The notes below the pieces were generated by a model that was not told where the DNA came from, did not search any database, and was given only the letters and a program-made list of their open reading frames with translations. A program made the position numbers and the translations under genes. A stretch of 8,985 bases of DNA from NCBI GenBank assembly GCA_019322455.1, contig JAHWIT010000059.1, positions 1 to 8,985 of the forward strand. Reading direction: 5' to 3'. The stretch comes from Candidatus Woesearchaeota archaeon. Lineage in GTDB: Archaea > Nanobdellota > Nanobdellia > Woesearchaeales > WJKL01. Below are positions 1 through 5,358 of this stretch, in pieces. How positions within the stretch are numbered: position 1 is the stretch's first letter; every line of letters starts with the position of its first letter.

Positions 1-779
1 AAGGAGATACTCTAAAAGCAACAGCAGGTTATAGTTACACTGTTCCGGATAGATTATTCAAAAAAAGAGTTAATATTGGGGATAAAGTAGAAGTCAATTA
101 TGTTGAAGTTGAAATAATTGGAATATATGAAGAGATAGGAAGCCCTACTGATGATGCCCAAATGTATATCTCCCAGGAAGGGTTTAAGGAAATATTTGAT
201 ACAGACGAATATGAATATGTTTACATAAGAGCAGCTCCTGGTCAAGATCCTGGAGATTTAGCTGAAAAAATAGAGGAAAGATTTAGAAAACGCCGTGGAC
301 AAAAAAAAGGAGAAGAAGATTTCACAATACAGACATTTGAAGATGTTCTAGAAACATTCACTAATATAATTGGTATTTTAAATGGAGTATTAGTTTTAAT
401 CGCTCTTATCTCAGTAGTTGTAGCTGCAGTAAACATTATGAATACAATGTATACATCAATATTAGAAAGAACAAGAGAAATAGGAATAATGAAAGCAATA
501 GGTGCAAAAAATAAGTTTATATTGCTTGTATTTATAGCAGAATCTGGAATATTAGGATTGGTTGGAGGAAGTATTGGAATTATTCTAGGATATTTAATTG
601 CAAGATTAGGAGGTTACATAGCTGCATTATACGGGCTTGGAATGATTAGGCCTGCATTTCCAGCATGGTTAGTGATTGGATGTTTATTATTTGCATTACT
701 AGTTGGAGCAGGCTCTGGCTTATTGCCCTCACTTCAAGCATCAAAACTAAAACCAGTGGATGCATTAAGGTATGAATAA
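1..779 (+). CDS. ABC transporter permease, MacB/FtsX type (5' partial)
   Basis: Membrane subunit of a MacB/LolC/FtsX-type ABC system. These systems usually work mechanically on lipids, peptides or envelope proteins rather than as classic import channels. The reading frame is open from base 3 with no start codon in the window, so 258 C-terminal residues are visible and the N-terminal helix and part of the extracellular domain are missing. Visible residues 1 to about 120 are the end of the periplasmic-type core domain (VNIGDKVEV, then IIGIYEE). Three membrane helices follow at about 124-149, 172-201 and 221-241. Between helices 1 and 2 is the family's cytoplasmic coupling motif ERTREIGIMKAIGA (155-168). 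The protein ends in the typical tail LKPVDALRYE. The partner ATPase is probably upstream, outside the window. Family assignment is firm; the substrate cannot be told. The gene converges on the acidic gene with an 11-bp gap. Confidence 0.93.
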   Translation, partial: GDTLKATAGYSYTVPDRLFKKRVNIGDKVEVNYVEVEIIGIYEEIGSPTDDAQMYISQEGFKEIFDTDEYEYVYIRAAPGQDPGDLAEKIEERFRKRRGQKKGEEDFTIQTFEDVLETFTNIIGILNGVLVLIALISVVVAAVNIMNTMYTSILERTREIGIMKAIGAKNKFILLVFIAESGILGLVGGSIGIILGYLIARLGGYIAALYGLGMIRPAFPAWLVIGCLLFALLVGAGSGLLPSLQASKLKPVDALRYE

Positions 780-780
780 T

Positions 781-790
781 TTTCTAGAAA
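781..790. other. Perfect 10-bp palindrome between convergent stop codons
   Basis: TTTCTAGAAA fills almost the whole 11-bp gap between the stops of the permease (+) and the acidic gene (-). It is too short for a strong hairpin and may be chance in AT-rich DNA. A plus-strand T-run (803-808) follows inside the acidic gene and could serve as an archaeal-type terminator for the permease transcript. Confidence 0.35.
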
Positions 791-1294
791 TCAAGTAGCT
801 ATTTTTTCTTCAAGTTCTCTTTCTTCAATTTCCTCTTCAGATAATTCTTCTCTTGGAAATAGATCAAATAGATCATCTTCATCATCTTCTTTAGTATCTT
901 CTTTCTTCTTCAATAATTCATTATCCAAGTCATCAAAATTATCATCATCTAAATTCTGATCCAAAACCCTAAGAATATAAGGAATTTTCTCTGGATTTGA
1001 CTCTTCAAGATAATCATTATTATATTCAATATTCTCAGCTGAATCTTCAAAAATATCTTCTGGTTTATTTATCCTGCCAAGCAAGCGTAGTGTAGCCCAA
1101 AGATCTATCCTTCTATAATCTTTGTCAAAGTAATTCAGCAAAAAATCAGATTCTTCAGGACCCTGGTCAACTTCCTTATTATCTTCATAAGCTTTAGATT
1201 TGTTTTCATCAAAGAGATTAGAAATAGAAAAATTTTCTTTACTTAACATTGGACTCAAATTCAAGTCCTCTTGACATTCCACTTCTCTATACAT
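791..1294 (-). CDS. Highly acidic hypothetical protein, 167 aa
   Basis: Not recognised. By my count about 54 of 167 residues are Asp or Glu, roughly a third, and they concentrate in the C-terminal third (about 112-164), where DDD, EDDEDD and SEEEIEE runs look disordered. A central stretch (about 51-85: FLLNYFDKDYRRIDLWATLR and LLGRINKPEDIF) has a balanced hydrophobic pattern and may be a small folded helical segment. There is no signal peptide, membrane helix or cysteine motif. The start is supported by GGGTGA directly before the ATG, which pairs with the 3' part of the archaeal anti-Shine-Dalgarno, and by a TATA box upstream. It has its own promoter, but may also be reached by read-through from the radical SAM gene, 74 bp upstream on the same strand. 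Acidic low-complexity proteins often bind basic partners; that role is only a guess here. Confidence 0.75.
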   Translation of the reverse strand: MYREVECQEDLNLSPMLSKENFSISNLFDENKSKAYEDNKEVDQGPEESDFLLNYFDKDYRRIDLWATLRLLGRINKPEDIFEDSAENIEYNNDYLEESNPEKIPYILRVLDQNLDDDNFDDLDNELLKKKEDTKEDDEDDLFDLFPREELSEEEIEERELEEKIAT

Positions 1295-1295
1295 T

Positions 1296-1301
1296 TCACC
1301 C
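1296..1301 (-). promoter_or_regulatory. Shine-Dalgarno-like site for the acidic gene
   Basis: Minus-strand GGGTGA ends one base before the ATG at 1294. GGTGA corresponds to the 3' half of the full GGAGGTGA complement, so the short spacing is still compatible with pairing. Confidence 0.5.
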
Positions 1302-1345
1302 GGATTAAATACTCTCTTTTTTTTGATTTAGAACTTAATTTTTTA

Positions 1346-1359
1346 ATTATATTTAAAAC
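1346..1359 (-). promoter_or_regulatory. Putative TATA box of the acidic gene
   Basis: The minus strand reads AGTTTTAAATATAAT with an A/G-rich stretch (CGAAA) just upstream as a possible BRE. Its centre, near 1354, predicts a start of transcription near 1327 and a leader of about 30 nt carrying the SD-like site. The 12-mer AAGTTTTAAATA is identical to the minus-strand face of the promoter at 2503-2514, which supports it as a genome-specific BRE/TATA form. Confidence 0.55.
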
Positions 1360-1368
1360 TTTCGATTT

Positions 1369-2307
1369 TTAAAAATAATTCTTCTGCATCTTTTTCAAAT
1401 ATAATCTCAATTTATTTTTTATCTTTTCCTTTAATTCCTCTGCTAAATCTAATTTGCTAATTTCTCCATCCCAATCAATTTCCGGCAATTTTGTTAAAGT
1501 TCCTCTAAATTCTCGTCCAGCTAATTTAGCTTGTCTTTCAATCTCTTTTGCTTCTTTGCTTCCAAATTTCTTTAATATAGGAAATTTTGATATAGAATTA
1601 GCGCCTGCTTTTAATAACTTAGCAACTCTATCAACTCTATCAACCCAAATCCCACACTGAATATCAATTTTAGGAAATTCTTCTCTTGTTTTTTTAATCC
1701 ATTCAGCCTGATATTCAGCACTTGGTGGATCGCTCTTTTCAAAAACAGTTCCTTTTTGAGGATTCAAACCATAAAAATGTACTTTAGTTATATTATATTT
1801 CTCAACAATATTCTTCAATTCTGCAAAATCCTTAATAGTTTCACCTAAACCAAGAATAATAGTCATCGCATTCTTTAATCCTAACTTAGAAACATCCTCA
1901 AACATTTCAAAATATGGTTCCATAGGCTTAGAAGGACAAATCTTGTCATGAATTCTTTCATTGACTGTCTCAATACTTCCAACAACCCCTTTTGTATAAG
2001 GTAGATATTCCTTTAACTCATCTGCTGTCAAAGCCCCAATATTCAGCCAAAATTTCTCTCCGCTAACCTTATACATATCTTTCAATAAATCTTTAAACTT
2101 TGTCTGAGAAAAAGCTCCAATTCCTCCTGAAATAAAACCAATCTTCCATCCCAATTTTTTGCATAGCAATAATTCAGCTAATAAACTCTCCTTGCTTCTA
2201 ACAGCCTTTTTAGAATCAGGCTGTGTACTCATAAAACAATAAGCACAATCCCTTATTCCACAATACCAGCTAAAGAATATTGCTCTCTCAAACCAAGTCT
2301 GTTTCAT
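1369..2307 (-). CDS. Radical SAM protein, BioB/HydE/HmdB-like, with CX4CX2C motif
   Basis: A 312-aa radical SAM enzyme: reductive cleavage of S-adenosylmethionine at a [4Fe-4S] cluster gives a 5'-deoxyadenosyl radical. The cluster cysteines are C16, C21 and C24 (CGIRDCAYC), a CX4CX2C spacing instead of the usual CX3CX2C. The rest of the barrel is well kept: an SAM-binding GG-type motif ISGGIG (59-64), GSIET (110-114), a KICPSKP segment (122-128), and the GLGET motif (153-157). This pattern resembles the biotin synthase/HydE/HmdB group. There is no second ferredoxin-like cluster domain; other cysteines are isolated. The C-terminal part is Lys-rich and helical. No SD precedes the ATG, but the zinc-ribbon gene ends 11 bp upstream, so translation is probably coupled. 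The substrate is unknown. Radical SAM membership is confident; biotin synthesis is not supported, since no other biotin genes are nearby. Confidence 0.88.
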   Translation of the reverse strand: MKQTWFERAIFFSWYCGIRDCAYCFMSTQPDSKKAVRSKESLLAELLLCKKLGWKIGFISGGIGAFSQTKFKDLLKDMYKVSGEKFWLNIGALTADELKEYLPYTKGVVGSIETVNERIHDKICPSKPMEPYFEMFEDVSKLGLKNAMTIILGLGETIKDFAELKNIVEKYNITKVHFYGLNPQKGTVFEKSDPPSAEYQAEWIKKTREEFPKIDIQCGIWVDRVDRVAKLLKAGANSISKFPILKKFGSKEAKEIERQAKLAGREFRGTLTKLPEIDWDGEISKLDLAEELKEKIKNKLRLYLKKMQKNYF

Positions 2308-2318
2308 AATAAATAGAA

Positions 2319-2480
2319 TTACTTAATTGCTTTTAAAATTTCGTCTTTTTTAGAAAACTTTTTCTGGCACTCAAAACAAACCAAATGCCTTTTGCCTTTT
2401 TCATCCTTAATATAGGTCCCAATAATCTTGCCTAAAAATGTTTTCTCAATGCTCTTTCCGCAAATTTCGCACTTTGCCAT
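2319..2480 (-). CDS. Small zinc-ribbon protein, 53 aa
   Basis: A short gene found by reading the minus strand from the ATG at 2480: MAKCEICGKSIEKTFLGKII and onward to the stop at 2319-2321. It has two CxxC knuckles, C4-C7 and C35-C38 (LVCFECQKK), 27 residues apart, which is the layout of a zinc-ribbon/rubredoxin-like zinc site. The protein is basic (many Lys) and ends in a predicted helix. It probably binds zinc and may contact nucleic acid or a partner protein; neither is shown. It sits 11 bp upstream of the radical SAM gene on the same strand and shares a promoter region with divergent ABCE1. The ATG lies about 27 bp from the TATA centre, so the transcript should be leaderless or nearly so. 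Confidence rests on the paired CxxC motifs, the tight spacing and the promoter position. Confidence 0.82.
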   Translation of the reverse strand: MAKCEICGKSIEKTFLGKIIGTYIKDEKGKRHLVCFECQKKFSKKDEILKAIK

Positions 2481-2499
2481 AATACTAAAATAAAACCAA

Positions 2500-2514
2500 A
2501 ACTATTTAAAACTT
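2500..2514. promoter_or_regulatory. Single symmetric TATA box serving two divergent genes
   Basis: The 54-bp gap between the zinc-ribbon ATG (2480) and ABCE1 ATG (2535) holds one TATA-like element, CTATTTAAAACTT, with a palindromic TTTAAA core at 2505-2510. The core centre is 27.5 bp from the first base of each start codon, the normal archaeal TATA-to-start-site distance on both sides. Purine-rich BRE-like flanks exist on each strand (CCAAAAC for plus, AAGAAG for minus). No SD is present before either ATG, in keeping with leaderless mRNAs. Confidence 0.65.
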
Positions 2515-2534
2515 CTTATTAAAATAATACTACT

Positions 2535-4340
2535 ATGGTAAAAAGAATAGCTGTTGTTGACAATACAAAGCTAAAGGATATGGATAAAAAAAAGCATATC
2601 CAAAGCCTTTGTCCAGTCAACAGATCAGGAAAAGAATGCATTTATTTTGAAGCAAGCAAGCTTTTAATAGATGAATCTCTATGCATTGGCTGTGGAATCT
2701 GTGCAAATGCAGCTCCTGAAGCAATTCATATAATAAATCTGCCAGAAGAACTGGAGCAAGAGCCCATTCACAGATACGGAAAAAATGAATTCCAGCTTTT
2801 CAGTCTTCCAATTCCTATCTTTGGAAAAGTCGTAGGAATCTTAGGAATAAATGGAATAGGAAAATCAACAGCAATAAAGATATTAGCAGGTATTCTAAAG
2901 CCTAACCTACGAAAAGATATCAAAAATCAAGGATTTTTGGGATCTCTTAGAAATTCGAAAGAATTTCAAAGAGAAAAAAAAGCAAATTATGATCAACTTA
3001 TCGATTTCTTCAAAGGAACAGAAGCACAAGCTTTCTTCGAGAAAGTAAAAACAGGAGAAATAAAAATAGCCTATAAGCCGCAGCAAGTTGATTTGATTCC
3101 AAAAACTCAAAAAGGCAAAGTAAAAGCATTATTAAAAAAAGTAGATGAAAAAAATGAATTAGACAAAATAGCAAAGCAATTAGAAATTGAAAATATTCTA
3201 GATAATAATATAAAAGATATCTCAGGAGGAGAACTCCAAAGAGTTGCCATAGCTGCAACTGTCTTAAAAAAAGCTAATTTCTATGTCTTTGACGAGCCAA
3301 CATCCTATCTTGATATAAAACAAAGAATCAAAATCAGCAGATTCATTAAATCCCTTGCAGATGAAAACACAGCAGTCATGGTAGTAGAGCACGATTTAAT
3401 TATTCTAGATTATATGACAGATTTAATTCATATTATGTATGGAAAAGAAGGGTGTTATGGTATTGTCTCGCAGCCAAGAACAACAAGAACCGCTATTAAT
3501 GTTTATCTCTCAGGTTATCTCAAAGAAGAAAATATGCGCTTCAGAAACTATCCAATTAAATTTGAAAAAAGAGCTCTAGTCAAAAAAACAAGCACAAACC
3601 TGTTAACATCTTGGCAAAGTATAGAAAAAAAATTAGGAAAATTCAATCTAAAAGCAAAGCAAGGCTCTGTCTATAAAAATGAAGTTGTTGGAATTTTAGG
3701 AGAAAATGGAATAGGAAAAACATCCTTTGTAAAAATACTGGCTAATGTAATTAAACCAGATAAAGGAAAGATAAAGGAAAAAATAACAGTAAGCTACAAG
3801 CCTCAATACTTAGAATCAGATTCAGATGATTTAGTAGTCAATGTTCTTCAAGAAGCATTGCAAAAATACACAAATCAAATAATAAATCCATTAAATATTA
3901 AACCTCTATTAGATAAAAAATTAAATGAACTTTCAGGAGGAGAGCTTCAAAGAGTTTCAATTGCACTATGCCTTTCAAAAAAAGCAGATCTTTATCTTTT
4001 AGATGAGCCTTCTGCTTACTTGGATGTAGAGCAAAGGTTAATAATCTCAAAAATAATTCGTGAATTAATGGAAATAAGTGGAAAAACAGCCTTAGTTGTT
4101 GACCATGATTTATTATTTATTGATTATCTCTCGCAAAGGCTTCTTGTATTTGAAGGAATTCCAGCTAAACAAGGGCAGTCTAATGGTCCATTCCAAATGG
4201 AGCAAGGCATGAACATATTTTTAAAAGATTTAGCAATAACATTTAGACGAGATCCAGAATCAAAAAGACCTAGAGTCAATAAACAAGGTTCTGTTAAAGA
4301 TAGAGAACAAAAAGAAAAAGAAAAATATTACTATATCTAA
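2535..4340 (+). CDS. abce1: ABCE1 / Rli1 ribosome-recycling ATPase, variant iron-sulfur domain
   Basis: ABCE1 splits ribosomes into subunits after termination or rescue, acting in the cytosol with aRF1 or Pelota. The 601-aa protein has the full family order: N-terminal Fe-S domain (1-70), Y-loop HRYG (79-82), NBD1 with Walker A GINGIGKST (104-112), signature SGGELQ (230-235), Walker B ending D253-E254 and H-loop H286; then NBD2 with Walker A GENGIGKTS (389-397), signature SGGELQ (467-472), D490-E491 and H524; and the C-terminal hinge FRRDPESKRPRVNK. Two oddities: the Fe-S domain keeps only C26, C50, C53 and C56 of the eight usual ligands (positions 13, 18, 22 and 60 are L, K, I and A), and NBD1 carries about 18 extra residues near 126-152, before the helix-loop-helix region. 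The ATG is placed by homology of KRIAVVD and by the TATA box; no SD is seen. It converges on the small membrane gene with a 4-bp gap. Confidence 0.97.
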   Translation: MVKRIAVVDNTKLKDMDKKKHIQSLCPVNRSGKECIYFEASKLLIDESLCIGCGICANAAPEAIHIINLPEELEQEPIHRYGKNEFQLFSLPIPIFGKVVGILGINGIGKSTAIKILAGILKPNLRKDIKNQGFLGSLRNSKEFQREKKANYDQLIDFFKGTEAQAFFEKVKTGEIKIAYKPQQVDLIPKTQKGKVKALLKKVDEKNELDKIAKQLEIENILDNNIKDISGGELQRVAIAATVLKKANFYVFDEPTSYLDIKQRIKISRFIKSLADENTAVMVVEHDLIILDYMTDLIHIMYGKEGCYGIVSQPRTTRTAINVYLSGYLKEENMRFRNYPIKFEKRALVKKTSTNLLTSWQSIEKKLGKFNLKAKQGSVYKNEVVGILGENGIGKTSFVKILANVIKPDKGKIKEKITVSYKPQYLESDSDDLVVNVLQEALQKYTNQIINPLNIKPLLDKKLNELSGGELQRVSIALCLSKKADLYLLDEPSAYLDVEQRLIISKIIRELMEISGKTALVVDHDLLFIDYLSQRLLVFEGIPAKQGQSNGPFQMEQGMNIFLKDLAITFRRDPESKRPRVNKQGSVKDREQKEKEKYYYI

Positions 4341-4344
4341 ATAT

Positions 4345-4593
4345 TTAGTCGCTCCATCCAATCATTACAACTACTAGTCCAACTAAAGCAACAAATGCTC
4401 CTAAGCATCCCTTTACAACAACTAATAGTTCTGGCCACCACCATTTGTAGCTATACAATCCTGCTACTATTAAAACAATCCCTAGTAGAACCTTAACAAT
4501 CTTACCTAAACCTAAGCCAGATTCATCGTCTTCATCCATCTCCTCTTCTTTTTCTTCTTCCATCTCTTCTTCTTTTTTAGCTTTTTTAGCCAT
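4345..4593 (-). CDS. Small membrane protein with charged N-terminus, 82 aa
   Basis: Not recognised as a named family. Residues 1-25 are almost all charged: a Lys start (KKAKK) and then a run of Glu/Asp/Met (EEEMEEEKEEEMDEDDES). Two hydrophobic helices follow, about 31-47 (IVKVLLGIVLIVAGLYS) and 57-79 (VVVKGCLGAFVALVGLVVVM), joined by a short aromatic loop KWWWPE. The charged N-terminus should stay in the cytoplasm, which puts both ends inside and the Trp loop near the outer face. The start is supported by a G6 run 6 nt upstream of the ATG and a TATA box at a fitting distance. It lies downstream of DUF99 on the same strand but has its own promoter. A regulatory or scaffold role is possible; the sequence does not decide it. 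Confidence 0.82.
   Translation of the reverse strand: MAKKAKKEEEMEEEKEEEMDEDDESGLGLGKIVKVLLGIVLIVAGLYSYKWWWPELLVVVKGCLGAFVALVGLVVVMIGWSD
4546..4590 (+). terminator. T-rich tract that may end ABCE1 transcription
   Basis: On the plus strand this stretch is repeatedly CTTCTTTTTC-like with T6 runs at 4573-4578 and 4582-4587, because it is the antisense of Lys/Glu codons. Archaeal terminators are often plain T-tracts, and ABCE1 has no other obvious stop signal before the next promoter. If used, the ABCE1 mRNA would overlap most of the small membrane gene in antisense. Inference only. Confidence 0.25.
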
Positions 4594-4599
4594 ATTTAT

Positions 4600-4605
4600 C
4601 CCCCC
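4600..4605 (-). promoter_or_regulatory. G-rich ribosome binding site of the small membrane gene
   Basis: Minus-strand GGGGGG lies 6 nt before the ATG at 4593, the right distance for pairing with the CCUCC end of 16S rRNA. The AGGGGG before the GlmM-like gene (5503-5508) is similar and has the same spacing. Confidence 0.6.
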
Positions 4606-4636
4606 ATAATCTTAATAATCCAGATAAAATGCATTT

Positions 4637-4647
4637 ATTTTATAAAT
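4637..4647 (-). promoter_or_regulatory. Putative TATA box of the small membrane gene
   Basis: Minus-strand ATTTATAAAAT, with A-rich sequence upstream. Its centre, near 4642, predicts a start of transcription near 4615 and a leader of about 22 nt that includes the G-run. Confidence 0.55.
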
Positions 4648-4690
4648 ATTTTCGTTTTAGAACATATCAAACAAGAGAAAACTCATATAT

Positions 4691-4702
4691 TTAGTTGTGC
4701 AG
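4691..4702. repeat. Extra partial copy of the DUF99-flanking repeat
   Basis: TTAGTTGTGCAG is identical to 5379-5390 in the right-hand repeat and shares its first nine bases with 4736-4744 in the left-hand repeat. The rest of this partial copy does not match, so it may be a decayed tandem unit. The whole gap 4594-4781 is otherwise non-coding: the membrane gene promoter, then this repeat cluster. Confidence 0.5.
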
Positions 4703-4714
4703 AATCAATATCAT

Positions 4715-4785
4715 TGTCGGGGCGGGCGCATCAATTTAGTTGTGAGGAACTGGGGAGGTTTAGTGTTTAATTGCGAAGCAATTAA
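4715..4785. repeat. GC-rich direct repeat, left copy (DUF99 3' side)
   Basis: Shared blocks, in order, with the copy at 5359-5425: TGTCGGGGCGGG (4715-4726; 11 of 12 match), TTAGTTGTG (4736-4744), an A/G-rich block ending TGGGGAGG (to 4758), and a GAA-loop hairpin (4767-4785). The start is strongly GC-rich against AT-rich surroundings. On the plus strand GGGGAGG (4752-4758) could also pair with CCTTCCC (4787-4793) around the hairpin, with one G-U pair. The hairpin covers the DUF99 stop codon. Confidence 0.65.
4767..4785. other. Perfect hairpin TTAATTGC-GAA-GCAATTAA
   Basis: An 8-bp stem with a GAA loop (TTC on the minus strand), overlapping the DUF99 stop codon (4782-4784). The equivalent hairpin at 5408-5424 has a compensatory A-T to G-C change, which suggests that the paired shape matters. 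It could end or protect the 3' end of the DUF99 mRNA, although no strong T-tract follows on the minus strand. Confidence 0.6.
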
Positions 4786-5342
4786 GCCTTCCCTTTACTT
4801 TCCCCTAAAGTAATCCCAGCACCAATTAAATGTGCAGCTCTTATTGGCTCAGGTAATAAACTTCTAGTGCAGCTTATCTTCAAAATCTCCCTTGCATCCT
4901 CTAAATCAATTCCATTTATCTGCACATAAATCTTTCCAATCTTATAAACCTCTCCAGCCTTTTCAATTAACTTATATTTTCTTTCTTTTCCAAGCCTTTT
5001 CAAAGTTTTCTTGATTTTATTAAAATCAGGCATTCTTCTTATCACAATAATAATAGGAATCTTTGTTTTTTTATTCAATTCTTCAACATCAACAATATTA
5101 AACCCTCCAAAAGCAATCCCATCCAGAATAATACACTGAATCTGTGGCTTAAATTTGCATTTATTAATCATCTCAATTAACTTCTTTGTAGAATTATTAC
5201 CATCAACCCTTACTTTTGTTGACAATACCCCATCTAACCAGCTTCCTCCTCTAAAAATAGTCCCAACAATCAAGACCTCTTTCTCATTAAACTTATCAAA
5301 AGGAGCATCATCAACACCCAAAATCCTAATCTCTTGTTTCAT
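4782..5342 (-). CDS. DUF99 (UPF0215) family protein
   Basis: A 186-aa protein of the DUF99 family, which is widespread in archaea and has an RNase H/endonuclease V-like fold by family knowledge; its biological role is not established. The family blocks are all present: GVDDAPF (9-15, with D11 and D12), VGTIFRGGSWLDGVLST (26-42), VDGNNST (46-52), LDGIAFGGFNIVDV (73-86), and the C-terminal PEPIRAAH (164-171) with GESKGKA at the end. D11/D12 and D74 are candidate metal-site residues by analogy with endonuclease V; this is inferred. Length is normal for the family. The start is supported by GAAGGTG upstream and by homology from the first strand. No close partner genes in the same operon; the repeats at 5359-5425 and 4715-4785 bracket the gene almost exactly. 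Confidence 0.93.
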   Translation of the reverse strand: MKQEIRILGVDDAPFDKFNEKEVLIVGTIFRGGSWLDGVLSTKVRVDGNNSTKKLIEMINKCKFKPQIQCIILDGIAFGGFNIVDVEELNKKTKIPIIIVIRRMPDFNKIKKTLKRLGKERKYKLIEKAGEVYKIGKIYVQINGIDLEDAREILKISCTRSLLPEPIRAAHLIGAGITLGESKGKA

Positions 5343-5349
5343 CTATAAA

Positions 5350-5356
5350 CACCTTC
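5350..5356 (-). promoter_or_regulatory. Ribosome binding site of the DUF99 gene
   Basis: Minus-strand GAAGGTG, with 7 nt between GGTG and the ATG at 5342. The best TATA-like match upstream on this strand, TATTTTAT near 5402-5409, overlaps the repeat hairpin's flank and would start the mRNA near 5378, inside the repeat; this promoter call is weak. Confidence 0.5.
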
Positions 5357-5358
5357 TC

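Noticed and set aside
1369..2307. Naming the radical SAM gene bioB or hydE
   Set aside because: The cysteine spacing differs and no biotin or hydrogenase genes are present in the window; only the wider group is supported.
4763..4813. GTG mini-ORF of 16 codons on the plus strand after GGGGAGG
   Set aside because: It has a good-looking SD, but it lies in the repeat and antisense to the DUF99 end, and the other repeat copy keeps neither the start nor the frame. Likely chance.
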